Assembly (NCBI GenBank): GCA_009840385.1
Contig: VXNX01000013.1
Coordinates: 671,221-735,220 of the forward strand
Source: Candidatus Dadabacteria bacterium
GTDB lineage: Bacteria; Desulfobacterota_D; UBA1144; Nemesobacterales; Nemesobacteraceae
Length of the DNA: 64,000 nucleotides
Direction of reading: 5' to 3'
The translations under genes were made by a program, and so were the position numbers. The notes beneath the pieces were generated by a model. That model saw only the letters and a program-made list of their open reading frames with translations. It searched no databases and had not been told where the DNA came from. The stretch's first letter is position 1; each line of letters begins with the position of its first letter. Of this stretch, positions 7,953-16,412 are shown in pieces.

Positions 7953-9800
7953 CTACAGCCAGTCGTCTTCAAACGTATCGGCCGGGCGCTGGTGGAAAGC
8001 TCCCGTGTCCAGACTGTTTTTAAAACCCCGGAACTTAAGCAGTCCCGAGATCGCGGGTTTTATCTGGCTTCTTTCGACCACCAGGTGAACCCCTCCGTGT
8101 TCTTCGTAGAATTCAGAGGACATTATTTTCGGGTCGACCCCGCGGCCGCCGCTTGTGAGCTTCACAACGCGGTCCCCGGCAAAAGCTATGGTCGCTTTCT
8201 TCTCCGATATCAGGAAGTCTCCCTGCACAGCGTAGCTCGCAAGCGCTCCTCCCGTTGTCGGGTGGCCGAGTATGGAGATGTTCGGAAGCCCGTGCTCCTT
8301 GAGCCTCATTATCGCGGATATGGTCTTCGCCATCTGGTAGAGCGCCACGGTCCCTTCCTGCATCCGGGCGCCTCCGCTTACTGTTATCGTTACCAGGGGG
8401 AGCTTGTGTTCTATGGCGTAGCTCACCACTATGTTCATCTTCTCACCGAAAACGGAGCTCATTGACCCGCCCATGAACCTGAAATCGCAGACCGCCACCG
8501 CGACGGGTATGCCGAACATGGTCCCGTAGCCCGTTACCAGGGAATCTTTCGAGTCGGTCTTTCCGGCGAGCTTCTGTCTCGAGGACGAATAGTTAAAGAA
8601 CTTGTAGACGGAATCCACGTCTTCAAGAGAGAGGCCGGGTTCTATTTCGTGAAAAGACGCCTCGTCGAGGAGAAAGTCAAGGTAGTCGTCCGAGCTCAGC
8701 GCTTCAGGGCGGTTGCAGTAAGGACACGAGGAATTGTTCGCATGAAGCTCTTTTTTCGTGAGCTGCTTTTTGCAACCGGGGCGTATGATTTTTCCCTGCC
8801 CGTCCTTTTCGTCGTTGCAGAAATGGGGTTCCGATCCGTAGATGGCTATCTGCATCTCTTCGATGTCGGGATTTTCCTTTCTTCCGCTGAAATAGTTGGG
8901 AAGCCAGGCCTTTATTTTCTTTGAGATTCCTTCGTAGATTCTTTGCTGTTTTTTCACGCGCCCGCAGCGCTCGATTTTCCTTCGAAGCTCCTCGCGCAGG
9001 TGCCTTACGTCGTAGCGGTCAAGCTCCTTTGAAGCGGCTGAGAGAGACGCCTGCAGGTTTTTCAGGGTCGCGGGGATGTAATTGCTTTTTCCAAGAGGGG
9101 CCTCTTTCACCACTTCGTCTATTATTCCGTATTTCTTCATGTGAGTCGCGGTGGGCTGAAGCACCTCGAGGGCTTCTGCGACCTTGTCCGCGCTTCTGAA
9201 GAGAATGGCGGAGCAGCCCTCGGCGGTTATCACGGAGTATTCGGCTCGCGAGAGCATAAGTCTTTTGTGTCCGAGCTGTATGGCGATTGCGCCCCCGCTT
9301 CCCCCGAGTCCGAGCACGGTGGTTATCGTTTTCGTTCTTATGGAGATCATTTTCGACTGGCAGTAGGAAATCAGCCAGGACTGAAGTTTTTCGGCCGAGT
9401 ACTCGTAGGGATCTCCTCCTATGGTATCAATGAACGTGAAGAGCTTGAGGCGGTTCTGTTCCGCATACTCCATCATGCATAAAGACAGTCCGTAACCGTC
9501 TGCCTTTACCATTCCGAAGTTAAGTGTTGTTCTTTCCTTTTCGCTGGAAGGGGTCTGCTGGGCTATTACGGCCACTTCCTCTCCCGTGCCCTTGAACACT
9601 GCGGTGCCTACTATGACGGCGGGATCGTTAACGAATTCGATCTTCTTGCCCGAGGGGGCGTGGATGAAGTTTCTGAACCCGTGGAGCTTGTTCCAGGGAG
9701 TAAAGTCGGTGAAGAGAGTTCCGATCAGGTGCTTTGACTTGATCCTGTCGTAGCTCTTTGCCTCCTCGTGGGCCCGAAGTATTTTTGCCGTTGATGCCAT
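7953..9800 (-). CDS. Fused acetyl-CoA carboxylase carboxyltransferase (AccA-like then AccD-like)
   Basis: A 615-residue fusion. Residues about 85-255 match the alpha subunit (FIDTIGGDP, GGSGGAIAI, SVITAEGCSAIL). Residues about 375-600 match the beta subunit (GGSMSSVFGEK, SGGARMQEG, GHPTTGGALASY). Between them is the beta-type zinc knuckle, but its cysteines are C328-x14-C343-x15-C359-x2-C362, so the first CxxC is stretched by an insertion. The enzyme transfers carboxyl from carboxybiotin to acetyl-CoA in fatty-acid synthesis. No biotin carboxylase or carrier gene is nearby. Alpha-before-beta order is the reverse of what one expects from an accD-accA read-through. A substrate other than acetyl-CoA (such as propionyl-CoA) is possible but less likely given the AccA/AccD similarity. 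Confidence 0.85.
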   Translation of the reverse strand: MASTAKILRAHEEAKSYDRIKSKHLIGTLFTDFTPWNKLHGFRNFIHAPSGKKIEFVNDPAVIVGTAVFKGTGEEVAVIAQQTPSSEKERTTLNFGMVKADGYGLSLCMMEYAEQNRLKLFTFIDTIGGDPYEYSAEKLQSWLISYCQSKMISIRTKTITTVLGLGGSGGAIAIQLGHKRLMLSRAEYSVITAEGCSAILFRSADKVAEALEVLQPTATHMKKYGIIDEVVKEAPLGKSNYIPATLKNLQASLSAASKELDRYDVRHLREELRRKIERCGRVKKQQRIYEGISKKIKAWLPNYFSGRKENPDIEEMQIAIYGSEPHFCNDEKDGQGKIIRPGCKKQLTKKELHANNSSCPYCNRPEALSSDDYLDFLLDEASFHEIEPGLSLEDVDSVYKFFNYSSSRQKLAGKTDSKDSLVTGYGTMFGIPVAVAVCDFRFMGGSMSSVFGEKMNIVVSYAIEHKLPLVTITVSGGARMQEGTVALYQMAKTISAIMRLKEHGLPNISILGHPTTGGALASYAVQGDFLISEKKATIAFAGDRVVKLTSGGRGVDPKIMSSEFYEEHGGVHLVVERSQIKPAISGLLKFRGFKNSLDTGAFHQRPADTFEDDWL

Positions 9801-9838
9801 GGTGTATTTTGCGGCGACCGCTCCACGGACCCGCCATA

Positions 9839-9853
9839 TATAAGTATATAATT
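9839..9853. promoter_or_regulatory. AT-rich element identical to one upstream of aroA
   Basis: The 15-mer TATAAGTATATAATT lies 39 bp upstream of the fused carboxylase ATG. Read on the minus strand it contains TATACT, a possible -10 box for that gene. An exact copy occurs at 15095-15109 in another divergent promoter region. The rest of 9801-10017 shows no gene that I can support. Confidence 0.35.
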
Positions 9854-10017
9854 AAATCTGTTTGTGGGAAAAGGAATCTGTTCTCCAGAAAACCGCGAAC
9901 TGCCTCCCACTATACCAACCCGCCTGTGCCCAACGAATCCTCCGCGCGAAGAATCGTCGCAAGATTCGTCCAGGGTTTTGTTATGGGGAAAATCTAGATA
10001 TACGGGTTTCTGCTTTT

Positions 10018-10341
10018 TTATGCGTTGAAAGACTGTCCGCAGCCGCAGGAACCGGTCGCGTTCGGATTTTCGATCGCAAAGCCCTTTCCCTCAAGACCGT
10101 CCTTGAAATCAAGGACTGCCCCGTCAAGATAGGTATAGCTGAGCTCGTCGATGGCGACCTTTATGCCGTCGGATTCAATCAAGTTATCTCCTTCTTCGGT
10201 CTCGTCGTCAAATCCCATCTCGTAGGAGAATCCGGAACAGCCGCCGGGTACTATCCTCACCCGGAGAAACGCTTCCTCGATATCATCTTCGGCAAGCAGC
10301 CTTTTTATTTCATCTACGGCTTTGGGAGTTACGGAAAACAT
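10018..10341 (-). CDS. erpA: A-type iron-sulfur cluster carrier (ErpA/IscA/HesB family)
   Basis: A 107-residue protein starting MFSVTPKAVDEIK, with the three conserved cluster-binding cysteines of the family: one in GGCSGFSY and two in the C-terminal GSCGCG. It receives Fe-S clusters from the assembly machinery and passes them to apo-enzymes; LipA, NadA, NuoE and NuoI in this window are plausible clients. The frame extends a further 36 codons upstream, but GAGGAGG and GAGGA lie just before the ATG at 10341, and family length is about 107-115, so I place the start there. ErpA rather than IscA is a guess because no isc operon adjoins it. Confidence 0.85.
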   Translation of the reverse strand: MFSVTPKAVDEIKRLLAEDDIEEAFLRVRIVPGGCSGFSYEMGFDDETEEGDNLIESDGIKVAIDELSYTYLDGAVLDFKDGLEGKGFAIENPNATGSCGCGQSFNA

Positions 10342-10459
10342 ATTTCCTCTGCCTCCTCGCAGTGTGAATTCTTTTACCACTCCGTCTAACAAAATACATC
10401 TGCCGGGCGCGGTTGTCAAAGCGAAGCCAGCAACGAACCGTTCGGGCATCCCCCGCGGT

Positions 10460-10489
10460 TTGCCCGTACGCCCTGGTTTGCTGTATAGT
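10460..10489 (+). promoter_or_regulatory. Promoter of the M24 peptidase gene, possibly giving a leaderless mRNA
   Basis: TTGCCC at 10460-10465, an 18-bp spacer, and TATAGT at 10484-10489. The GTG start codon is at 10497, seven bases after the -10 box, and no Shine-Dalgarno sequence precedes it, so transcription would begin at or next to the start codon. Confidence 0.45.
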
Positions 10490-10496
10490 TTTCGGC

Positions 10497-11627
10497 GTGA
10501 GCAGAACCGCCTACCTTATAATCGATTCAAGCGAGCGCAATTCCGACCTTTACCACAGAACCGGTTTTTTCGTTCCGGATCCCGTTATTTTTTTCGAGCA
10601 CGACGGCGAAGGAACACTGGTTCTCAGCGATCTTGAGCTTGAGCGGGGAAGAAGAGAGGCTAGGGTAGAACGGGTCGTCTCGCTCGGGGAGTGGGTTGCC
10701 GCAGTTCGCGGAAGGAGGAGGAAAAGGCCCGGCATTGCCGAGGTGGCTGCGGCAATCCTAAGGCAGAGAGGAATAAGGAGCCTGATTGTCCAGAGATACT
10801 TTCCGGTTTCCTATGCCGACGCGCTTCGGGAGGCCGGTTTTTTCGTCAAGATTGCAAAGACAGATTTTCTTTTCCCCGAGCGTCTCAGGAAATCCCCGGC
10901 GGAAGTCTCACTCATAAAGAAGGCCCTTTCCGCTACGGCATGGGCCATGAGGATTGCTATTTCAATTATATCGGACTCAGTGGTGAAGGGCTCCGTGCTT
11001 TACCGTGACGGCAAGCCCCTTACCTCGGAGATAGTGCGCTCCGCCGTAAGTTCCTATCTTGCCGCACATGGGTATGTGGCTTCGAACACTATAGTGGCCG
11101 GAGGGGTCCAGGGCTCCATGCCCCATGAGAAGGGTTCGGGTCCTCTTAAGGCTGGATGGCCGGTGGTGATCGACATTTTCCCGAGATCTCAGGAGAACGC
11201 CTACTTCGGCGACATGACGAGGACAGTTGTTAAGGGCGAGCCTTCGGCGGAACTTTCAAGGATGTACAATACCGTTTTGCGCGGCCAGAAAATCGCGTTT
11301 TCCATGATAAAAGACGGCGTGAGATCAAAGGACGTGCACGGCGCGGTAATGGATTTTTTCACGGAACGGGGGTTTCCGACCACGGCTTCGGGTTCCGCAA
11401 GCCCCCAGGGCTTCATACATTCCACGGGGCACGGTCTGGGGCTTGACATCCACGAGCCGCCGAGAATCGGTCCCGGCAACGAGATTCTGAGGGAGGGAAA
11501 CGTCGTTACTGTAGAGCCCGGTCTTTACTACGAGCGTCTCGGGGGAGTCAGGATAGAGGACGTGGTTGTGGTGACGCGGGATGGAAACGAGAATCTGACC
11601 CGGTGTTCGAAGAGGTTTCGGGTCTAA
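10497..11627 (+). CDS. M24-family Xaa-Pro aminopeptidase-like metallopeptidase
   Basis: A 376-residue protein with an N-terminal creatinase-type domain (residues about 1-125) and a C-terminal pita-bread domain. Metal ligands are visible in order: Asp in VIDIFPR, Asp in FGDMTRT, His in STGHGLGLDIHE, Glu in VTVEPGLYY and Glu in RIEDVVVV. This is the full dinuclear metal set of M24 peptidases, which remove an N-terminal residue preceding proline. The frame is open further upstream, but those codons have no start signal and cross the promoter, so I chose the GTG at 10497 (protein begins VSRTAYLI). MazG follows 16 bp downstream. Confidence 0.8.
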   Translation: MSRTAYLIIDSSERNSDLYHRTGFFVPDPVIFFEHDGEGTLVLSDLELERGRREARVERVVSLGEWVAAVRGRRRKRPGIAEVAAAILRQRGIRSLIVQRYFPVSYADALREAGFFVKIAKTDFLFPERLRKSPAEVSLIKKALSATAWAMRIAISIISDSVVKGSVLYRDGKPLTSEIVRSAVSSYLAAHGYVASNTIVAGGVQGSMPHEKGSGPLKAGWPVVIDIFPRSQENAYFGDMTRTVVKGEPSAELSRMYNTVLRGQKIAFSMIKDGVRSKDVHGAVMDFFTERGFPTTASGSASPQGFIHSTGHGLGLDIHEPPRIGPGNEILREGNVVTVEPGLYYERLGGVRIEDVVVVTRDGNENLTRCSKRFRV

Positions 11628-11643
11628 GGTTGCCCTAGGAGCC

Positions 11644-12414
11644 ATGGAAGAGAAAAAGACTTTTGAGGATATAGTTTCGCTTGCGAGGCGTCTTCGCGCT
11701 CCGGGAGGCTGTCCGTGGGACAGGGAGCAGACCCTCGAGTCCCTTCGTGCTTATGTTCTCGAAGAGGCCTACGAAGTGATACAGGCAATAGAGCTTGAGG
11801 ACACGGACGGACTCGTAGAGGAGCTTGGAGATTTCCTTTTCCAGGCCGTCTTCATCTCCCAGATAGCGAGCGAAGAGGGGAAGTTCGACATAGGCGACGT
11901 CACGCAGAGACTCCACGACAAGCTCATAAGAAGGCACCCTCATGTGTTCGGGGAAAAAAAGGCCAAGGATGCGGCCGACGCATTGAGGACTTGGAATGCC
12001 GAGAAGCTCAAGGAGAAGAAAGGGAAGCCCGATCTGGAGGAAATACCCAGAGCCATGCCCTCTTTGATGAGGGCGCAGAGGGTTGGCGAGAAAGCGGCCC
12101 GCTCCGGGTTTGACTGGAGGGATACTTCTTCAGTTCTTGCTAAGGTAAAGGAGGAACTGCTTGAGCTTGAGCGGGAAATGGAGGCCGGAGAGGGAAACAG
12201 ATCCCGGGAGGAATGGGGAGATTTAATCTTTTCCGTCGTGAATCTGGCAAGACATCTAGACATCGACGCCGAGACTGCGTCTCATGGGGCCATCGAGAAG
12301 TTCATAAAGAGATTCTCCCGGTTCGAGGAGAAAGCGCGGACCAGTGAAAAAGAGATAACCGCTCTTTCCATGGAGCAGATGGACGAGATCTGGGAAGAGG
12401 TAAAAAAGACGTAG
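11644..12414 (+). CDS. mazG: Nucleoside triphosphate pyrophosphohydrolase MazG
   Basis: A 256-residue protein with the tandem MazG repeats seen in the long bacterial form. The N-terminal copy has CPWDREQT (residues about 23-30), EEAYEV and EELGDFLFQ, the acidic magnesium-binding EExxE/ExxD pattern. The C-terminal copy has KEELLELE and REEWGDLIFS. It hydrolyses NTPs and dNTPs to monophosphates and pyrophosphate, which cleans the nucleotide pool and can lower ppGpp. AGGAG sits just upstream of the ATG. It probably shares a transcript with the M24 peptidase 16 bp upstream. Confidence 0.92.
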   Translation: MEEKKTFEDIVSLARRLRAPGGCPWDREQTLESLRAYVLEEAYEVIQAIELEDTDGLVEELGDFLFQAVFISQIASEEGKFDIGDVTQRLHDKLIRRHPHVFGEKKAKDAADALRTWNAEKLKEKKGKPDLEEIPRAMPSLMRAQRVGEKAARSGFDWRDTSSVLAKVKEELLELEREMEAGEGNRSREEWGDLIFSVVNLARHLDIDAETASHGAIEKFIKRFSRFEEKARTSEKEITALSMEQMDEIWEEVKKT

Positions 12415-12484
12415 CTTTTTCCGCTTCAGGGGTATTCTTTGGCCGTGAACGGTTCTTAAATTGAGAAATACAAGGAGAAAACAT

Positions 12485-13393
12485 ATGAGGCATTTTACGG
12501 GGAACGGGTGTTTTTGGCTTGTGGCGGTTCTTGTGGCGTCCGTCTTGTCGGTGACGGATTCCGCGGCGGAAGGTTTTTATGTAGGGCTTGAGGCAGGTTT
12601 TTCAAAGTCGGGAGACATGGACGTTTCCCAGTCCTTAATTGATCACCCGACCCAATGCGATTCGTTTCTTTACCCTTCCGGTGCGACTCCGCCGATGGAC
12701 GCGGAGTGTACCACCGAAAAAATAACTACCATTGCAAACGTGTTTGCCCCCGGCGCTGGCTTCGCGGGAGGCGCGACCCTGGGTTATGCCTTCGGCAACG
12801 GGCTTCGTTTTGAGGCGGAGTATCTGAACCGCCGTCAGGGCTCGCAGAGAAGGCTCGCGCGCCTCGGTCCCGGCGGCGGCGAAACGCTTGAGCAAAAGGA
12901 GAGCGAATGGGACGAGAACGATCCTCCTTCAGAACGCGTGTACGACCTCAGCGCTCATCATTTCTTCCTGAACGCCTACTACGACCTGCGCAACGGCTCG
13001 CCTTTTACGCCCTATATCGGGGGCGGTATAGGTGTGGGTTCGACGGAGATGCGTTACTCGGCCAGATTTCTGCGCAGAAGCGATCTGGGTCCGGAACCGT
13101 GGCAGATGGCCGCGTCGGGAACGGTCAGCGACATAGACACGAAGCTGGGAAAAACCAGGTTCGGCTTTCAGGTTGTGGGCGGAGTCGACTATGCGCTTGG
13201 CGACGATCTTTCAGTCGGCGCCAAGGTCCGCTGGACGCGCCTCAGCGGTTTTGACCGAAACGACATGTCTTGGACGCGGGTCAGAGGCCACAAACCCATA
13301 CGCGCAGACGGCGTTACGCCGCTTACGACCGATTTCGAAGTGAGTGACGCAGACATCTGGACCTTCACGGTCGGGCTCAAGTATTATCTCTGA
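12485..13393 (+). CDS. Outer-membrane beta-barrel protein (OmpA/Omp25-like porin fold)
   Basis: A 302-residue exported protein. The start at 12485 is chosen because AAGGAG lies eight bases upstream; a TTG 24 bases earlier is open but would swallow this site. A signal peptide (FWLVAVLVASVLSV, cleavage near SAAE) precedes alternating amphipathic strands: FYVGLEAGFS, GATLGYAFGNGLRFEAEY, TPYIGGGIGVG, FGFQVVGGVDYALG, and a final FTVGLKYYL. This is the layout of eight-stranded OmpA-like barrels with long loops; one loop carries two or three cysteines near residues 53-75. The role may be structural or immune-exposed; no ligand can be named. Confidence 0.75.
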   Translation: MRHFTGNGCFWLVAVLVASVLSVTDSAAEGFYVGLEAGFSKSGDMDVSQSLIDHPTQCDSFLYPSGATPPMDAECTTEKITTIANVFAPGAGFAGGATLGYAFGNGLRFEAEYLNRRQGSQRRLARLGPGGGETLEQKESEWDENDPPSERVYDLSAHHFFLNAYYDLRNGSPFTPYIGGGIGVGSTEMRYSARFLRRSDLGPEPWQMAASGTVSDIDTKLGKTRFGFQVVGGVDYALGDDLSVGAKVRWTRLSGFDRNDMSWTRVRGHKPIRADGVTPLTTDFEVSDADIWTFTVGLKYYL

Positions 13394-13405
13394 GGTGCCT
13401 CGCGC

Positions 13406-14611
13406 CTATCTGGCGACGAGCGTTCCCATGAGCTTCCAGCCTTGCTCAACGAAGATTCCGCTTGAGGCGGCGCTGTCCTCGGTATAGACAAGCGAGCCGT
13501 TTTTTACCGAGCGGTTCCCGGAATCGAGTATGGCGAAGGGAACGGGTTCGTTTGTGTGGGTCCTGAGGTCTATGGGGGTGGGATGGTCCGAAAGTACAAG
13601 CACCCTGTATTCGCCGAACTGCTCCATCCCGGCAAGCGCGGGCCCCACTACCTTCTGGTCGAAATCCTCGACCGCCCGTATCTTGAGGCGGGCGTCCCCC
13701 ACATGCCCCGTTTCGTCAGTCGCCTCTATGTGGATCATTGCGAGGTCCACGCGTCGCAGCGACTCAATAGCGCCGCTTACCTTTCCCGCGTAGTTGGTGT
13801 CAAGGTACCCGGTCGCTCCTGGAACCTCGATTACTTCCATCGAGGCGAAAATTCCTATTCCCTTTACGAGGTCGACCGCCGATACGACGGATCCGGTGAT
13901 TCCGTAGAGTTCTTGAAGGGGCGGCATGTCGGGTCTTGTCCCTTCGCCCCAGAGCCATACGGAGTCGGCGGTGTTTTTGCCCTCAGCCCTTCTTTTTGCG
14001 TTCACGGGGTGATCTTTCAGTATCCTGCGGGATTTCTCCATCAGACTCAGAAGTTTTTCCGCTCCGTCTCCCGAAGGAAGCCAGGGAGCGATTTCTTTTC
14101 CCGAAATGTCGTGAGGCGGGGTTGTTCGGATACCGCTGTTTCCTCCGCGCCAGAGCAGAAGATGCCTGTAGCTTACCCCCTGGCTCAGGGAGAACTCTTC
14201 CCCGTCGAACTCTTTTTTTAGATCCTCGATTATCCCGGCTGCGTCATCATCCGTTATGTGCCCGGCGCTGTAGTCCTCCATGACCGTCCGGCCGTCTCTC
14301 TCCGCAAGGGTTACAAGGTTGCACCGGACTGCGACGTCCGTTTCCCCGAGCGAAATCCCTATGCTCGCGGCTTCGAGGGGGGATCTTCCCGTGTAGTATT
14401 TCGTGGGGTCGTAGCCCAGCACCGCGAGGTTTCCCACGTCGCTTCCCGGAGGAAGCGGGTCGGGAATGGTTTTCGCGATCCCGAAAATCTCTGCCCGCTT
14501 CGCGATCTCGTCAAGATTGGGAGTGTCGGCTGCTTCAAGCGGAGTCCTGCCGTCAAGCTCGGGGAGCTTGTGGTCGGGCATGCCGTCGCCTTGGAGGATA
14601 AGGTATTTCAC
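13406..14611 (-). CDS. apgM: 2,3-bisphosphoglycerate-independent phosphoglycerate mutase (archaeal/ApgM type)
   Basis: A 401-residue alkaline-phosphatase-superfamily enzyme starting at GTG with the ApgM signature: LQGDGMPD (metal Asp), ELDGRTPLEAADTPNLD, PPGSDVGNLAVLGYDP (catalytic Ser), and the C-terminal metal site VLSDHPTPIDLRTH. It interconverts 3- and 2-phosphoglycerate in glycolysis and gluconeogenesis. The family also includes the former putative homoserine kinases, but phosphoglycerate mutase is the demonstrated activity. It ends 12 bp from the convergent outer-membrane gene, and the DUF2237 gene lies 40 bp upstream on the same strand. Glycerate 2-kinase at 25.9 kb makes its product or substrate. 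Confidence 0.9.
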   Translation of the reverse strand: MKYLILQGDGMPDHKLPELDGRTPLEAADTPNLDEIAKRAEIFGIAKTIPDPLPPGSDVGNLAVLGYDPTKYYTGRSPLEAASIGISLGETDVAVRCNLVTLAERDGRTVMEDYSAGHITDDDAAGIIEDLKKEFDGEEFSLSQGVSYRHLLLWRGGNSGIRTTPPHDISGKEIAPWLPSGDGAEKLLSLMEKSRRILKDHPVNAKRRAEGKNTADSVWLWGEGTRPDMPPLQELYGITGSVVSAVDLVKGIGIFASMEVIEVPGATGYLDTNYAGKVSGAIESLRRVDLAMIHIEATDETGHVGDARLKIRAVEDFDQKVVGPALAGMEQFGEYRVLVLSDHPTPIDLRTHTNEPVPFAILDSGNRSVKNGSLVYTEDSAASSGIFVEQGWKLMGTLVAR

Positions 14612-14651
14612 GGTGAGAAGAGGGTATATGTAAATTTGGGGGAATCAAGCT

Positions 14652-15026
14652 TCAGGACACGTCGACCGCGTGTTTTTTAAGATCGGAGAGATCGATGACC
14701 CTGAGCACCGATTCATGAGTCGACTGAAGAAATACCGGGGGAGCCACGCCGCCGTCAAGGGCCTCTTTCCACCGAAGCGCGCAAAGACACCACCTATCTC
14801 CGGGTTTTAGGCCCTCGAAACCGAACTCGGGGCGGGGGGTTGTAAGATCATTCCCCTTGGATTTTGAAAACGCGAGGAACTCCTCGGTCATCTCCGCGCA
14901 GACCAGATGAAGCCCCACGTCCTCAACCGCCGCCCTGCAACAGCCGTCGCGGAAAAATCCGGTCATGGGATCCGTTCCGCACTCTTTTAGCTCTTCGCCG
15001 AATATGTTTTTCTCTTCAGTTTTCAT
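14652..15026 (-). CDS. DUF2237 family protein
   Basis: A 124-residue soluble protein matching the DUF2237 pattern: N-terminal NIFGEELKECG, DPMTGFFRDGCC, then HLVCAEMTEEFL, GNDLTTP, and GLKPGDRWCLCALRWKEA. Family length is about 120. Five of its cysteines sit in family-typical positions. Function is unknown; members occur widely in marine bacteria, cyanobacteria and plants. It lies upstream of the phosphoglycerate mutase on the same strand and diverges from aroA. A strong hairpin in the minus-strand leader (15044-15062) lies 18 nt before the ATG. Confidence 0.85.
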   Translation of the reverse strand: MKTEEKNIFGEELKECGTDPMTGFFRDGCCRAAVEDVGLHLVCAEMTEEFLAFSKSKGNDLTTPRPEFGFEGLKPGDRWCLCALRWKEALDGGVAPPVFLQSTHESVLRVIDLSDLKKHAVDVS

Positions 15027-15043
15027 TGCGCGCGCCCGGCAAA

Positions 15044-15062
15044 AACACCCCGGCGGGGTGTT
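15044..15062 (-). terminator. GC-rich hairpin with short U-run in the DUF2237 leader
   Basis: An 8-bp perfect stem (AACACCCC/GGGGTGTT) with a 3-nt loop. On the minus strand it is followed by T residues, as in an intrinsic terminator or attenuator. It lies between the divergent promoter region and the DUF2237 ATG, so it would act on that gene rather than on aroA. Confidence 0.5.
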
Positions 15063-15094
15063 CCCGCCTGATTATTATATATTGTTTTGCCGAG

Positions 15095-15109
15095 TATAAG
15101 TATATAATT
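15095..15109. promoter_or_regulatory. aroA / DUF2237 divergent promoter element
   Basis: TATAAGTATATAATT, identical to 9839-9853. On the plus strand it includes TATAAT (15103-15108), 14 bases before the aroA ATG, so the aroA leader would be very short. On the minus strand it includes TATACT for DUF2237. No good -35 box is seen for aroA. Confidence 0.45.
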
Positions 15110-15122
15110 CTCAATCATAAAG

Positions 15123-16412
15123 ATGGCCGATTTCATACTGAAGGAAAAACCCCGCGCATTCAGCGGGGATATAGCACTTCCGGGAGACAAGTCCATTTCC
15201 CACAGGGCGGTTATTCTGGGTTCTCTGGCGCATGGAAAAACCCGGGCGAAAGGGTTCCTCGCCTCCCGGGACACTCTCGCCACCGCGAACGCTTTCAGGA
15301 GCATGGGGGTCGAGGTGGCCGTGGGCGCGGGGGAAGTGGAGATCTCGGGAAAGGGACTTTTCGGCCTTGAGGCGCCCCGGGAAACCATAGACGCCGAGAA
15401 TTCGGGGACGACGGCCAGACTGCTCTCAGGAGTGCTAAGCGCCCAGAGCTTCCCCTCGACCATTACCGGGGATTCCTCGCTTCGCCGCCGTCCCATGTCG
15501 AGGGTGACCGTTCCCCTTCGCAGGATGGGGGCAAGGATTTCGGGAGAAGGGAAAACCCTTCCGCTTCGCATAACGGGCTCGGAACTTCGGGGAATAGACT
15601 ACGAATCTCCCGTGGCTAGCGCGCAGGTGAAGTCGGCGATTCTGCTCGCGGGACTCTACGCGGCGGGGCGGACCAGCGTTACGGAACCCGAGAGAACCCG
15701 GGACCATACCGAGAGAATGCTTCGCCATTTCGGGGTTCCCGTGGAGACGGAAGGAACCTGCGTTTCGGTAAGCCCTGGTGCGGAGTTCTCGGGAACCGAG
15801 ATTGAAATTCCCTCCGACATCTCCTCGGCGGCTTTTTTCATCGTCGCCGCGCTTATAAACCCGGGATCGGAAATCATGGTAAAAAACGTGGGCCTTAACC
15901 CCCTTAGAACGGGGGCGCTGGATATCCTGCGGGAGATGGGGGCCGACATTTCGGTTGAGAACCTCCGCGAGCGCTGCGGAGAGCCTGTGGGGGACATAAT
16001 AGCCCGCCACTGCGCACTGAGCGGCGTGCGGATAGGGGGAGAGTCGGTGTCCCGGGCAATAGACGAGCTTCCGGTTGTTTCGGTAGCCGCGTGTTTTGCG
16101 GAGGGCGAAACGGTTATAAGCGATGCGGGGGAACTTCGGGTAAAGGAAACCGACAGGATAAGCGCCATGGCGGGGGAACTTTCGAAGCTGGGAGCTGACA
16201 TCAGGGAAACGCAGGATGGCATGGTTATAAACGGCGTGGAGGAGCTTTGCGGCGCCCGGTGCGGAAGCCGCGGCGACCACCGCGTGGCCATGTCTCTTTC
16301 CGTCGCGGCCACGCGGGCCCGGGGAGAGACGGTGATTGAAGACGCCGGGTGTGTTTCCATCTCGTTTCCCGAGTTTTTGTCGCTTTTCGAGGCGCTTGGA
16401 GACCGGAAGTGA
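15123..16412 (+). CDS. aroA: 3-phosphoshikimate 1-carboxyvinyltransferase (EPSP synthase)
   Basis: A 429-residue enzyme of the sixth shikimate step, which joins phosphoenolpyruvate to shikimate-3-phosphate. Visible signatures: GDKSISHRAVILGSLA (residues about 21-36), NSGTTARLLSG (about 92-102), SLRRRPMSRV, VKETDRISAMA and the C-terminal GDHRVAMS. SGTT with Ala at the position after the Thr-Ala-Arg motif suggests neither extreme glyphosate class can be assigned by eye. First gene of the aroA-cmk-rpsA-sppA-lapA-lipA run; cmk starts inside its stop codon. Confidence 0.96.
   Translation: MADFILKEKPRAFSGDIALPGDKSISHRAVILGSLAHGKTRAKGFLASRDTLATANAFRSMGVEVAVGAGEVEISGKGLFGLEAPRETIDAENSGTTARLLSGVLSAQSFPSTITGDSSLRRRPMSRVTVPLRRMGARISGEGKTLPLRITGSELRGIDYESPVASAQVKSAILLAGLYAAGRTSVTEPERTRDHTERMLRHFGVPVETEGTCVSVSPGAEFSGTEIEIPSDISSAAFFIVAALINPGSEIMVKNVGLNPLRTGALDILREMGADISVENLRERCGEPVGDIIARHCALSGVRIGGESVSRAIDELPVVSVAACFAEGETVISDAGELRVKETDRISAMAGELSKLGADIRETQDGMVINGVEELCGARCGSRGDHRVAMSLSVAATRARGETVIEDAGCVSISFPEFLSLFEALGDRK

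Noticed and set aside
9862-10389. 175-codon plus-strand frame over erpA
   Set aside because: Antisense to the A-type carrier, no start signal.
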